From Paralithodes platypus (Eukaryota > Arthropoda > Malacostraca > Decapoda > Lithodidae), in assembly GCA_032716605.1 (NCBI GenBank), contig CM064572.1:36808813-36872812 (forward strand): a stretch of 64,000 nt of DNA, given 5' to 3'. Positions 43,375 to 53,173 of this stretch are shown piece by piece. The first letter of the stretch is position 1. Each line of letters starts with the position of its first letter. The position numbers and the translations under genes are program-made. The notes beneath the pieces are model-generated. The model saw only the letters and a list, made by a program, of their open reading frames with translations, made no database searches and was not told the origin of the DNA.

Positions 43375-44395
43375 ACATTCTGAGCTGTGGAGAGTAAGGA
43401 GCTGCATGGAGAAGATCAGGCTTGTATAGTTATTGTATAGGTTTTTATTTTATTTTTAGTGCGTCCCTCGGAACCACTCGTCGTTAGTTTGTGAGTGATC
43501 TCGTGATCGTTAAGTAACCAGAGGTATGCCGGAAACATATCCTCATTTGATTTAAGATTTTGTGATTGGAGAGACATATATTTTGGATTGATGTTTACTT
43601 GTGTGATTAGATAGAATTTTGTGATTAGATAATAATTTTGTGATTGACTATTGAATAGTGGAGATTTGATGTGATGGTCACTACTTTATATTGTGACTTA
43701 AGCCTACTAAGCTATACCTTCATTTTATACTTTAAGTGAAATCAGAAGGAATACAAACGATCCTGAAATCTTATATTAATTTCTTTCATTTCTTATTTCG
43801 TCTGATTGTTAAATACTTTATTTATTTTATATTATATACAATTCCATTTTACATGTGACTTTATATATTCCCTGATCTATTATATTGATTCAGTAAAAGT
43901 CTTGCAAAGAATAAGAATAACTAATTGGCTAACCTAATAATAATAATAATGATTTACGATACGTACAGAGGACAATGATTAAATGAATAACATAATGTTT
44001 AAAGGGTTTAACCTACTAAATTAGGTATATATAAAAATATCTTAATAATTTCTGACTTTAATGATAATCCAGTTGAATTAAATTAATATATAATGTTTAT
44101 AATTGCTTAAAAGTCCTTACTTACATAATAAGCTTTTCTCTATTCATAATTAGTAGCCTACCTAATATTAAACATTAAAATAATTCAATATAACTTTAAA
44201 TAGTTCCATGATTAAATCAAAGTGAAGTTTATCAGAGTATAAAGGATAACTGTCCCAACTGCTAAAGGAAAACAAGTAACAACAGAACGAACTTTTATAT
44301 GTTATGTTCTATTGGCCTTCAGCTGTTGGATACCCTTTAAATCTTGTCTGTGCTATCTAGTTTTATTTAGTTAACCACTTTTAAATCAAGATACG

Positions 44396-44399
<4 letters not shown>

Positions 44400-44430
<31 letters not shown>
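44400..44430. repeat. (TA)n microsatellite
   Basis: TA run separating LTR C from the end of the Penelope-like element. Confidence 0.9.
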
Positions 44431-44433
<3 letters not shown>

Positions 44434-44473
44434 AGTAAAGCCAGGTAATAAATTTTCTTTAATACATACGAGG

Positions 44474-46903
44474 CGCCGGCAGAAGACGAAGCTGAAGGAG
44501 GTAGCGCGGGGGGCTGCGTCAAGGACACCGGGGGGCGAGGGGGTGCGTTAGGTCCTGTAGGATAGTGCCTTTTGGCAGAAGGAAGGATCTGAAGGTCCAG
44601 AGTTTGGTTGTTGATGTTAGGATGTAAGGCTTGGATATATAACGCTTCGAGTATAGGTAATCTCCTTGGGTCACTTTCTTTATCGAGTATGGTGGTGTGT
44701 TTCTCTAACTCATTGCGTGTGAGGTGGGGGTGGTTAGGGGTGAGATAGTGGTCTTTGATGGCTCCAGCCTGAAGGTGAAGAGTTAACCGACTTGAAAGAC
44801 GAGTCTGCGTCATGCCAATATAGGAATGAGGTGGAAGCTGGTTTGTTGCGGAGAATGAGGTTGGAGGTCTTGGGGGATTTGTAATAAATTATTAATTTGA
44901 TTTTGTTTTCCGGGTTGGTTGGGTGGACATGCTTGGAGATTATTTCTTTTAAGACGGCCTCGTCATTTTTGTGTTCAGAGGACATAAAATTGCGGTAGAA
45001 GATCTTAATTTCATTGGGGGGGTCAATGTTGAGAGGGCTTTGGGTGTACCATTTTTCAAGATGGTGGTTGATGGTGCTGGAGATGTCGGAGTTGGAGTAT
45101 CCGTTATTCACTAAAACTTGGGATAGTCTTTCTAGTTCCTGGTGGGTGTCAGCCCAGGTAGAGCAGTGCGTGAGGGCTCTCCTTAAATAAGCGGAGATGG
45201 AGGATAGAAGATAACGGCGGGGGCATTCACTATCGTCGTTGAGGCATTGTCCTGTGTTAGTTGGTTTAGTGTACGCGGTGGTTTTGAACCCTTGGTTGTT
45301 CAGAGCTACGAGGATGTCGAGGAAGGGGAGTTGTCCATTGTTTGATTTTTCAAAGGTGAAGTTAAGTCCGGAGTAGGTCATGAAGCGACGCTGGAGTTCC
45401 TGTAGTTCGTGGAGGTCCTTGATTTGCACGAAGATGTCATCCACGTATCTACAGTAGACGGCGGGTCGTTGGGCAGCTAGGAGCTCTTCCTCGATAGTAC
45501 CCATAAAAAAGTTCGCAAAAAGAACTCCTAGGGGGCTGCCCATCGCCACACTGTCTATCTGCTTGTACATGTTGCCCCAGGGGCAAAGGAAGGGGGCCTC
45601 CTTGGTACATAGCTCCAGCAGTGTTTTCAGGGCCTTCTCCGGGATGTCCAGTGTTGGTGTATCAGGGCAATGGTAAATTCGACGTAGAATCATGTCAATG
45701 GTCCTATCCACTGGCACGTTGGTGAACAGGCTTTCTACGTCGAGGGAGGCGATTGTGTGGTTGTTGTTTCAGGGGGCGTCTCGTCAAATTTCCAAGAAAT
45801 CGTGGGCTGAGTTAAGGTTGTATTGGCAGGGCACGTAAGGGGTGAGGAGGTTGTTCAGGGCCTTGGTGATCTGGTAGGTGGCAGTGGGGATCTGGGAGTT
45901 GATGGGGCGGAGGGGGTTCCAAGGTTTGTGTGTTTTGATGGTTCCGTACGCATAACCAGGGGTGTATTCTCCGACGATTTTTTTAAGGTGGACCCCTCCT
46001 TGTTTGGCGTTAATGGCAGTGATGGTGGTGTTGGCAGTACGTTTGATTTCGTCGGTTGGGTTGCGGGTGATCCTTTTAAATTTGGTGTTGTCACTTAAGA
46101 TGACGTCATTTTTCCTTGTCATGAATCACGAGGCAGGAAGCTTTTTCCGCACGACGGATGATGATGTTGGGGTTGTCTCTTAATTGTTTGGCAGCTTGGA
46201 AGTGTTGTTTGTTGAGGATTTGGCTATGGTGAGTTCCTCTGGTTTTGGCGGCTTCAGCGAGGAGAGTGGGTTGTAGGGCGGGAGTAGTGGTGACCTTGCC
46301 ATCCTTCTTGAGTCGTAGGATGTCGTCCAGGAGGATTTCCGTTTCTAGGCGTTTCCGGTGGGGGCCAGGTATGCAGCTGTAGTGGCAGTTGAGGCCTTTG
46401 TTGAGGAGGTCTTCTTGGTCCAGGGTCATAATGGTGTTAGTTAGGTTTATGTATCCTTTTGTTGGTTTGGGAAGTTTTATGTTTCCGCCATAAAGACGGG
46501 CAAGCTTTTTTATGGTTGTGTTTTCGGCTTGTCTTCTGTGTTGTTCAAGGAGTTGTTCGACGGCTGTGTTGATTTCAGCTTTGAGGTGGTCTGGAGGGGT
46601 TTAGTCTTCCCAAATCCGTAGAAGAGCATCTCGTTTTTTACAAAGGTTGTTGGCGAGCTCTCGTTTTTCAATTATTTCGTCCTTCACCAGTTCTTCACGA
46701 AACTGGAGGGTGCTAGTGCGATGTCTGGCATTCTCGTGAAGTTTTATGTTAGTAAAGCCAGGTAATAAATTTTCTTTAATACATACGAGGTTGAAAGAAA
46801 TGGCAATTTCTGCGTTGGAAATTTTATTATTCAAAGTTTCCAGGTCTCTGATAAGTTTTCGCTGGGTGGCAGGAAGTAGATGAATGAGATTAGCAAAATT
46901 CAT
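44474..46903 (-). pseudogene. Penelope-like reverse transcriptase and GIY-YIG endonuclease, decayed
   Basis: From the Met at 46903 the frame runs with a TAA at 46601, a one-base shift near 46115, two TGA codons near 45784 and 45770, and another shift near 44818. RT motifs are clear: GTIKTHKPWNPLRPI, SLDVESLFTNVPVDR (catalytic D), AMGSPLGVLFANFFMG and CRYVDDIFV (catalytic DD). The endonuclease part shows SYIGMTQTRLSSRL, the YIG half of a GIY-YIG domain, followed by ELEKHTTILDKESDPRR; the GIY half appears deleted. The protein would nick target DNA and reverse-transcribe its RNA, but this copy is dead. Confidence 0.85.
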
Positions 46904-46940
46904 GGTGGTACAGGGTTACATTAATGTACATGATGATACA

Positions 46941-46985
46941 GGATATACGACGCATTTCACTGGACAACCAGCATTATCAAGTAAG
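46941..46985 (-). ncRNA. Degenerate hammerhead-ribozyme-like motif
   Basis: On the minus strand the order is TTGATAA, then the hairpin CTGG-TTGT-CCAG (stem II), then TGAAA, then TGCGTC. This matches the hammerhead layout CUGAUGA / stem II / GAAA / short stem III / GUC, with two departures in the first box and a T-G closing pair in stem III. Hammerheads are known in Penelope-like leaders, and this one lies in the leader upstream of the RT frame. Probably no longer active. Confidence 0.55.
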
Positions 46986-47116
46986 GGTAGAATGATATAA
47001 AAGGTAAACAGGAAGGGTATATATAGAGGGTGGAGGATCAGAGGAGGCGAAACTCAGGGGGCAAAAGTCTGCTATTGGTGGAGGGGTATTCTAGGAGTGT
47101 AAAAGAGAGATCCGCT

Positions 47117-50100
47117 TCACGCAGGCGCACTGGATGCGGGAAGGTGGTGGTCAGTTGGCGGGGTCGAAGCTGATTGGCTGCGTGTCGAGGGGCGTGGCCT
47201 AAGTTGCGTAGTACGTGTGGCGCCGGCAGAAGAAGAAGCTGAAGAAGGTAGCGCGGGGGGCTGCGTCAAGAGCACCGGGGGGCGAGGGGGGGCGTTAGGT
47301 CCTGTAGGATAGTGCCTTTTGGCAGAAGGAAGGATCTGAAGGTCCAGAGTTTGGTTGTTGATGATAGGATGTAAGGGTTGGATATATAACGCTTCGAGTA
47401 TAGGTAATCTCCTTGGGTCACTTTCTTTATCGAGTATGGTGGTGTGTTTCTCTAACTCGTTGCATGTGAGGTGGGAGTGGTTACGGGTGCTCTGCTCACT
47501 CCCGATGGCCAATGCATTCTGAACATTCACTGTGTCTGTTGCCACTTGTCCATTGCATATGTTATAAAGACCTGGTTCCTGGTCATTGAAAGGGTGACTG
47601 TACTTCTCCAGCTCCACCGCGATATTCCTCCGATCGGCCTCATCCAGTCTCCTTCTTCTCTCTCCTTCCTCCTTGTGCTTACGCTTCTCTTCCCCATCTA
47701 TTCCACCGTGTGGCTTCTGTTCCTCCTCAGATTCATCGTACATATGTTCCATGGCAATGTCAAGGTGGGCGCACACACTGAAACTATTCACCCACACAGC
47801 CACTTGCTCAGCGCTCGTTGAAATGCCCTTCATACCTCCAGAACCCTTCCCTCGTTTGATGTATGTCTGCTCTCCGAACTGATCTGCAGGCACTGCGGTT
47901 CCGCCATCTGAGTGCCGACACACGTGCGCACCTGCCAGTAGGTCCTCTTTGGCATGCTGGGGAAGGTTCTCCATCTGTCGCACATACCAGCTCAGATAGC
48001 GGGCATAGTTCTGATGACCTGCTGCGAAGAAGTATGGCAGCATCTCCTTGAGACAGTGCTGTTGGAGTAGGAACTCACCGTTCCTCTCTCCGCGCAGGAA
48101 CATAAGCGACAACAATGTCGGTTTGACAAGGCAGTCCACCCATAGCCTCCCGGTCGGGTGTTGTCTGACTGACTCCAGGTCCTCATAAGTCTTGGCGCCA
48201 TTCGAGAAGAAATTCTGCAGCAACACGGCAATGATGAGACGGTATGCCCGTAGAGCATTGGTCCAGGCCTTTCCGTTGACAATGCTGGTGATGCCAGCAA
48301 ACGCTGCACTGATGAGAATGTCCACACCAGATGCCTTCATCAGTTTTCCTATACAGCCCAGGAAACTCATGAGAGTGTGCATCATACCTGGGTGAAGTAT
48401 GACGCCGGTCCAGCGCAGAGGGTCGTTCCACTGAACTAGGCATGCAGTCTGATACAGTTGGAGGTCAACTGTGAGGTGAGTGTACTGCATCCCAAAACTA
48501 TTGAGAGTCCTCTCAAGATACACAAGCGTAGTTATTACAGTGTCGGGGTGAGCAGGCGGTGAGTCGATCATCGGTCCGAACACGACCAGTGTCTTGGGCT
48601 TCTGGGCAGAACCTGCCACCAATCGGTCTTGCTGAGCATTGAAGCCTGCCCACTCAACTGGCTTATCGTTCCCGTGGACTTGTGACAACCATGCCGCATC
48701 TCGCTCCTGACTGAACATGACTGATGCGGACTGAACCTGCAACTCTTCAGCGGACAGAGCTTTCATCGGAAGCAGGGGTGGATTCACCTTGGAAGGCCCC
48801 TTATAGTGCTCCAGCTGTATACTCTGGTGGGTGAATCGCACAGAGGACATGTCATGTTTCTTGAGTCGAGGAATAGTCAGCTGCATCACGCCAATGTTTC
48901 CTGTGTTGATGATACCAGCAGGATGCTGGGTGAACTCCATGACCATGGCGTGGGTGCTCTTCATTCCTTTTGGGCTCGCAATGTACAAATCGTAGTTGTC
49001 AGCCCAGCTGAAGATAGGGCCGATCTCTGTGCTTAAGCCAAGTTTCTTGTGGTAATCTGATTTGTTGTCCAACACGAACTTGGCCACTGACTTGCGGAAG
49101 CACAGCACTTCATCATATGTGCTTGTGATACCATGCTCATTGAGAGTCTTGATGAGCTCTGAACTACCATGCTTGTGATGTAGTTTCACAGCGAGCCCGA
49201 GTGTAGTCTGGTTTCTGCCGGCACCGCAAATGTGCTGTTGAATGCACTGAGCTAGGGTCAGGGATGGCTTTGTGATGTTGCCTCCAGATACAAGGCTAGA
49301 TACTAGTTTAAGAAGAGTAGCACTGGTGTTTTCAATGATCTTGTGACGAACATAGTCACTGAGGTTGTAGTCTCCAGGCCTATGTGTCGCCCTGACCTCA
49401 CCACGAATCTTCCTCACCATCTTCTCCAGCTCATCATCGTCGCTGCTGCTTTTCTTGGCAATTTTGATAAACTGTCCGAGGCTGGCTTTAAATCCAACTA
49501 CGCCTTCACAACCCTCGATGTGGAGTACAAGCAGCTTGGCGCCGAAGTAATCTGTGATGTTGGACACAAACTGTCTTCTTGTCACAGTGCCCGAAGCAGC
49601 GATGTACATGGAGTACAGCTCCGCTGTCGTCCACGTCTCTGTCATATTTTCAGCCATCGTCGTGACCACGGACCTCAGCGCCTCATCCACAGGCGACATC
49701 ATGGAGGGGCAGGACATTGGGACAACTCCAAATTTATCATAACAGCAGACATGGTATTGTGCGTCAGAAGCATGCAGATCAATGATCCCACTGAGTCGAA
49801 CAACTACCTCATTAGCCCACTGGTCCTGTCTCTCATCACAGATGTCCTCCAAGTGTTGCTTGAACGTGATATCACCACTTCTATCTACAGTTTTACACTG
49901 TCTGACCTGCACCCAGCTGAGTGGGTTCTTGTTGTCTTTCGGCTTACACTCTTTCCCACACAGCAAACAGTCTCGCTTGAAAACAAAGTCACTACATTGA
50001 GACTTCAACAATCTTTTGGAAACACCATTGTCAATTAGTGTAGACTTTCTCTTCGGCTGTTCATTGTTTCTACTTCTCGAAGTATAGCTACAGTAACATG

Positions 50101-50308
50101 ACTTGTGAGCTAGAATATTACTTCCAGAGAGAGTTCTGTACAGTTCATCCTGCTTCACTTTGCTTGTAGCGATGATCTTCTGTACAGCGACGGTCTTGAA
50201 TGTTTGCAGCGCTCCACTGGCATTACATGGACTAAAGGCACTTCTCCCCTCCAGCAGACATGATGAGTGTGACTGCCTGGGGGTATCAATGCTGATTACA
50301 CTGGTTTG
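47117..50308 (-). CDS. Large ORF of unassigned family fused to a Penelope endonuclease tail
   Basis: An unbroken frame of about 1060 codons. I do not recognise a named domain. The N-terminal 150 residues hold two Cys/His modules (one ending HKSCYCSYTS; one with CLLCGKEC and YHVCCYDKF) that look zinc-binding. The middle (about 250-800) is a globular region with motifs ISTSAEQVAVW, PYFFAAGHQNYARYLSW and LRGERNGEFLL. I recall similar uncharacterised proteins, often multicopy, in aquatic invertebrates and fish; that is memory, not a search. From about residue 890 (counting from 50158; position 47490) the sequence becomes the Penelope endonuclease tail (ELEKHTTILDKESDPRR and onward), in frame to the stop. 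No ATG opens the N terminus: the frame runs from a GTG at 50158 back to a stop at 50309, so the first exon may lie upstream. Confidence 0.75.
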   Translation of the reverse strand, partial: QTSVISIDTPRQSHSSCLLEGRSAFSPCNASGALQTFKTVAVQKIIATSKVKQDELYRTLSGSNILAHKSCYCSYTSRSRNNEQPKRKSTLIDNGVSKRLLKSQCSDFVFKRDCLLCGKECKPKDNKNPLSWVQVRQCKTVDRSGDITFKQHLEDICDERQDQWANEVVVRLSGIIDLHASDAQYHVCCYDKFGVVPMSCPSMMSPVDEALRSVVTTMAENMTETWTTAELYSMYIAASGTVTRRQFVSNITDYFGAKLLVLHIEGCEGVVGFKASLGQFIKIAKKSSSDDDELEKMVRKIRGEVRATHRPGDYNLSDYVRHKIIENTSATLLKLVSSLVSGGNITKPSLTLAQCIQQHICGAGRNQTTLGLAVKLHHKHGSSELIKTLNEHGITSTYDEVLCFRKSVAKFVLDNKSDYHKKLGLSTEIGPIFSWADNYDLYIASPKGMKSTHAMVMEFTQHPAGIINTGNIGVMQLTIPRLKKHDMSSVRFTHQSIQLEHYKGPSKVNPPLLPMKALSAEELQVQSASVMFSQERDAAWLSQVHGNDKPVEWAGFNAQQDRLVAGSAQKPKTLVVFGPMIDSPPAHPDTVITTLVYLERTLNSFGMQYTHLTVDLQLYQTACLVQWNDPLRWTGVILHPGMMHTLMSFLGCIGKLMKASGVDILISAAFAGITSIVNGKAWTNALRAYRLIIAVLLQNFFSNGAKTYEDLESVRQHPTGRLWVDCLVKPTLLSLMFLRGERNGEFLLQQHCLKEMLPYFFAAGHQNYARYLSWYVRQMENLPQHAKEDLLAGAHVCRHSDGGTAVPADQFGEQTYIKRGKGSGGMKGISTSAEQVAVWVNSFSVCAHLDIAMEHMYDESEEEQKPHGGIDGEEKRKHKEEGERRRRLDEADRRNIAVELEKYSHPFNDQEPGLYNICNGQVATDTVNVQNALAIGSEQSTRNHSHLTCNELEKHTTILDKESDPRRLPILEALYIQPLHPIINNQTLDLQILPSAKRHYPTGPNAPPRPPVLLTQPPALPSSASSSAGATRTTQLRPRPSTRSQSASTPPTDHHLPASSAPA

Positions 50309-50864
50309 TCACAATCTGAAATGAGAAGAAAAGTTGTTAAACCACTGATCGCACAGCGTGGGGAGTGCATGAATGGTGAATATTGGTGTTCAATGAATCC
50401 TGACCCATTGCTCAACCTGCTAAACAAAATTTAATACAAAATATATAATGATTCCCAGGATATACCTGCATGTAGACATAGCAAACAAATTATATCTACC
50501 TACCTACCCAACCTAGTACAATGCTGGAATAGAAAGACAATGAACCACATACAATCGGTCAATATTGGTGATTTTCCAGATTTTAGGCAAAATTTGATCT
50601 CTGACCTCTGGTTTGACCTTGATACTCACCCTATATCCACAAATTAACCCCGGAAATGGACTCCCTGTCCTGGAAAACCCCTAAAAAGAAGTATTACACG
50701 ACCCTCTATGTCATCAAGATCCAAAGGTGAAAACTGGCCGAAATTCAAGATGGCAGAGGGCGCCATCTTGAATTCTGAGAAATGCTAAAGGTTGCACAAA
50801 TAGCAACCAAGCTAATTTTGCTCTCCTAACCATATATAATACATTTCCTCAAAAAAAGTTTACA
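50309..50864. other. Non-coding stretch upstream of the large ORF, with a strong hairpin
   Basis: A splice-acceptor-like TTTTCTTCTCATTTCAG lies on the minus strand at 50316-50332, but an in-frame TGA follows it at once, so its use is doubtful. At 50738-50776 AAATTCAAGATGGCAGAGG and GCGCCATCTTGAATTCT form an inverted repeat with 14-bp arms. The stretch could be an intron or terminus of the element carrying the large ORF. Confidence 0.4.
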
Positions 50865-51513
50865 GTAATTAACATTGCAAGGTCAACATTCTGGCAACTT
50901 GACTACTAGTGCCATCACTGTATATACTGACCATCACCCATTAAAGTTTTTGCACAAGTTCCAAAACAAGAATCAAAGACTGACAAGGTGGAGCTTGTTG
51001 CTGCAGGAGTATGTCTTGGATGTCAAACATATTAAGGGTGTCCAGGACGTGCTAGCAGATTGTTTGTCAAGAATCTAAAAATATTGTCATATACTTTCAT
51101 CCTCTTGAACTCTTTTCTAGCGGGGGAGGTGTAACATCCGAAATGACCCGGATGTAATGTGACCGACACCAGGATGTGGTCCGCGACTTTACTACTGAGC
51201 CACGTGGAGCATTCTCTCTTTCTTTCTACCTTCAACCCCTGCAGAGAGAGAGAGAGAGAGAGAGCGGTACGGACATTCCGCGAGAGAGAGAGCAGGTGGG
51301 GAGAGAGAGAGAGGGGGGAAACAGCTGAGCGGGGGCCTGAGGTGGCGTGATACCAGCCCCCTTCTCCCACTACTTCCCACACCTGTTTTTGGTTCTCACC
51401 CAGCTGTCCTCACCTGGGATTGGCCGACGCCAGCAGCCTGTCCCTATTGGTTCCGGCATGTGTTTCCTGCCTTCTGATAGGATTAGCGTGGACAGAGAAG
51501 GATATAAATAGTC
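50865..51513 (+). mobile_element. Gypsy fragment, family C: RNase H end plus partial LTR
   Basis: The frame 50875-51078 encodes the end of a gypsy RNase H (VYTDHHPLKFLHKF, RLTRWSLLLQEY, KHIKGVQDVLADCLSRI). The polypurine tract GCGGGGGAGG follows, then an LTR beginning TGTAACATCC at 51130, the same family as 42817-44395. RNase H is therefore the last pol domain before the LTR. The LTR is cut at 51513, just after its TATAAATA (51502-51509), where the next element's LTR starts. Confidence 0.8.
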
Positions 51514-51833
51514 TGACATACGGAGCCCTGTATGTTAATTTAAGAGTTAGAGTTAGAGTTGAAAGAGTGCCAAACTACCCAAGCGGCGAAGCAGACCAGC
51601 GAGCGAACTAGCGAGTGGGAAACCAGCTCGTCCGCATACCAGCAAACAAGCCTTCACACCTGCGTGCGTCATAGGGGACCTTGCAAACTACTTCGATGAC
51701 CCGACGCTATGACGTATGATCGACGCCAGGAGACCCCATTGGACCACACACCTGCTATGCAACTCGAGGAGCTGTGATAGGGGCGCGCACCATCAGCCGC
51801 CTCCTGATTCGTTCCTACACCATCATTGTTTAG

Positions 51834-51869
51834 TATATAAGACCCGAGTAGTGGGCATTCAAATCAGTC
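51834..51869 (+). promoter_or_regulatory. 5' LTR core promoter
   Basis: TATATAAG at 51834-51841 and initiator TCAGTC at 51864-51869, with the initiator A 32 bp from the start of the TATA box. The 3' LTR has the identical arrangement at 58172-58207. Confidence 0.7.
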
Positions 51870-52018
51870 TCATTTGGAGTTGGGGAAGGTGAACTTGCAG
51901 CTGGAGGAAGACGGGGTGAAGTATTGTAATGGGATAGTGACTGTCAGTCAGATTATATAAGTGTGTGTTAAGTGTGTTCGGTGTAAACACTTACGTTATG
52001 TTGGTTAGTGAGATATGT

Positions 52019-52198
52019 GATTGGGAATTAACGTTAACGCTATTATTATGTACTTAACTATTTGATTGGGAATTAACGTTAACGCTACTATTATGTACTT
52101 AACTATTTGATTGGGAATTAACGTTAACGCTACTATTATGTACTTCACTATTTGATTGGGAATTAACGTTAACGCTACTATTATGTACTTAACTATTT
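52019..52198 (+). repeat. 45-bp tandem repeat inside the LTR, four copies
   Basis: Unit starts GATTGGGAATTAACGTTAAC and ends TACTTAACTATTT. Each copy contains the palindromic AACGTT and GTTAAC. The same four copies occur in the 3' LTR at 58357-58536, so they predate the insertion. Confidence 0.9.
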
Positions 52199-53091
52199 TA
52201 GTTGACTGACTTGTGGACTAAAGCAACTCTTTAAGTAATTGGGTTACGATGAAAGTAATACTATTGTTTTATATTAATACTTACGAGTTCTTTCATTTTC
52301 TTTGAATTAAGCTTACATTGCTTAACGGTGCTTAGTACGGTGATACTATTGTCTCATATTAGTAATATCGCCTTAGACTAACATGGCTGTTTTAATGTTA
52401 CTTCTAGTGATTTCCTAAGCTGAAGAAATTTTTTTTAGCTTCAAAATATTATTTTTGCTTTTCATATTATTTGAGTGAGACCTGAATCGAATCTATGAAG
52501 CGATTTTGTAACTTAATTTACTCATAATCAAACCTCAATGTTATGTGGTTAAGAAATACATTTAACTAATTATTAAATATATATCTAACTTTTTATGTGA
52601 CTTTGATATTAATCCTGATGATAATAATAATATAATACTATTAACGTAAGACAAGAACCAAGAATAATTACATTAAATATAAATAAAAGGACATATAATA
52701 AAACTAGCTATTCATTTCAAAAAGGGTAAGAGACAGAAATATTCTTACCTCAATATTTATCTTTCAAGACTTTTTATAGAATTAATAGTCCTTCTTTAGA
52801 TATACTTCTTCGGTTCATAACCATATCCTACTAAGCTTCGGTTAAATAATAATTCTTTATAAATACTACATGACTTTAATTAGTTTCAGTATTTTTCATA
52901 ATTAAAGAGTATCAGTCAATAAAGGATACTAAGTCCTAAGATCCAAAAGGAAAGGAAGCAACAACAGAAAATAATTTTATTAGATTTTACTTTTGTTTTG
53001 CCTTCAGCTGACTGATACCTTAATATATATCTCTGTGCTATCTAGATTCATCAAGTTAACCACTTGAGGATCAAGATACGTAACAGAAGAG

Positions 53092-53109
53092 TGGCGACCT
53101 TGCCAGGAA
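53092..53109 (+). promoter_or_regulatory. Primer-binding-site candidate
   Basis: TGGCGACCTTGCCAGGAA lies six bases after the 5' LTR end (AACA, then GAAGAG). It begins with TGG as required to pair with a tRNA 3' CCA. Confidence 0.6.
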
Positions 53110-53173
53110 TTCGTTTCATACAGTTTCACTTAGTTTCATTACCGTTTCACTACTTAAAAATCAAATATTAATC

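Larger units (their letters stand above)
42691..44395 (+). mobile_element. 3' end and LTR of a gypsy element (family C)
   Basis: 42691-42780 matches the RNase H end of the fragment at 50875-51078 (TATGTCTTGGATGTCAAACA) but is frame-shifted. A polypurine tract GGGGAGG precedes the LTR, which starts TGTAACATCCGAAATG at 42817 and ends near GATACGTAAC at 44395 against a (TA)n run. Its last 200 bp resemble the end of the 51514-53085 LTR, so the two families are related. A 142-bp insertion sits at 42891-43032. No 5' part or second LTR of this copy is present. Confidence 0.8.
44431..47490 (-). mobile_element. Penelope-like element with partial upstream copy
   Basis: Minus strand. A 5'-truncated copy (47490 to about 47220, endonuclease tail) leads through a 5' leader (to about 46910) into a longer copy with RT (46903-44734) and endonuclease (44813-44474). 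Such head-to-tail partial tandems are typical of Penelope-like elements. The endonuclease tails at 47223-47490 and 44474-44730 are near-identical. After the downstream tail the element continues for 43 bp (44473-44431) with a copy of its own N-terminal coding sequence (46791-46748). The leader holds a hammerhead-like motif at 46941-46985. Confidence 0.85.
51514..53085 (+). repeat. 5' LTR of the Gmr1-like element
   Basis: 1572 bp, begins TGACATACGGAGCCCTG and ends GATACGTAACA. It contains four tandem copies of a 45-bp unit (52019-52198) carrying GGGAATTAACGTTAACGC. AATAAA occurs at 52918-52923. Confidence 0.85.

Noticed and set aside
45823..46183. Plus-strand frames over the Penelope RT
   Set aside because: Shadows of the decayed minus-strand reverse transcriptase.
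47471..50038. Plus-strand frames of up to 231 codons
   Set aside because: Antisense shadows of the long minus-strand ORF.
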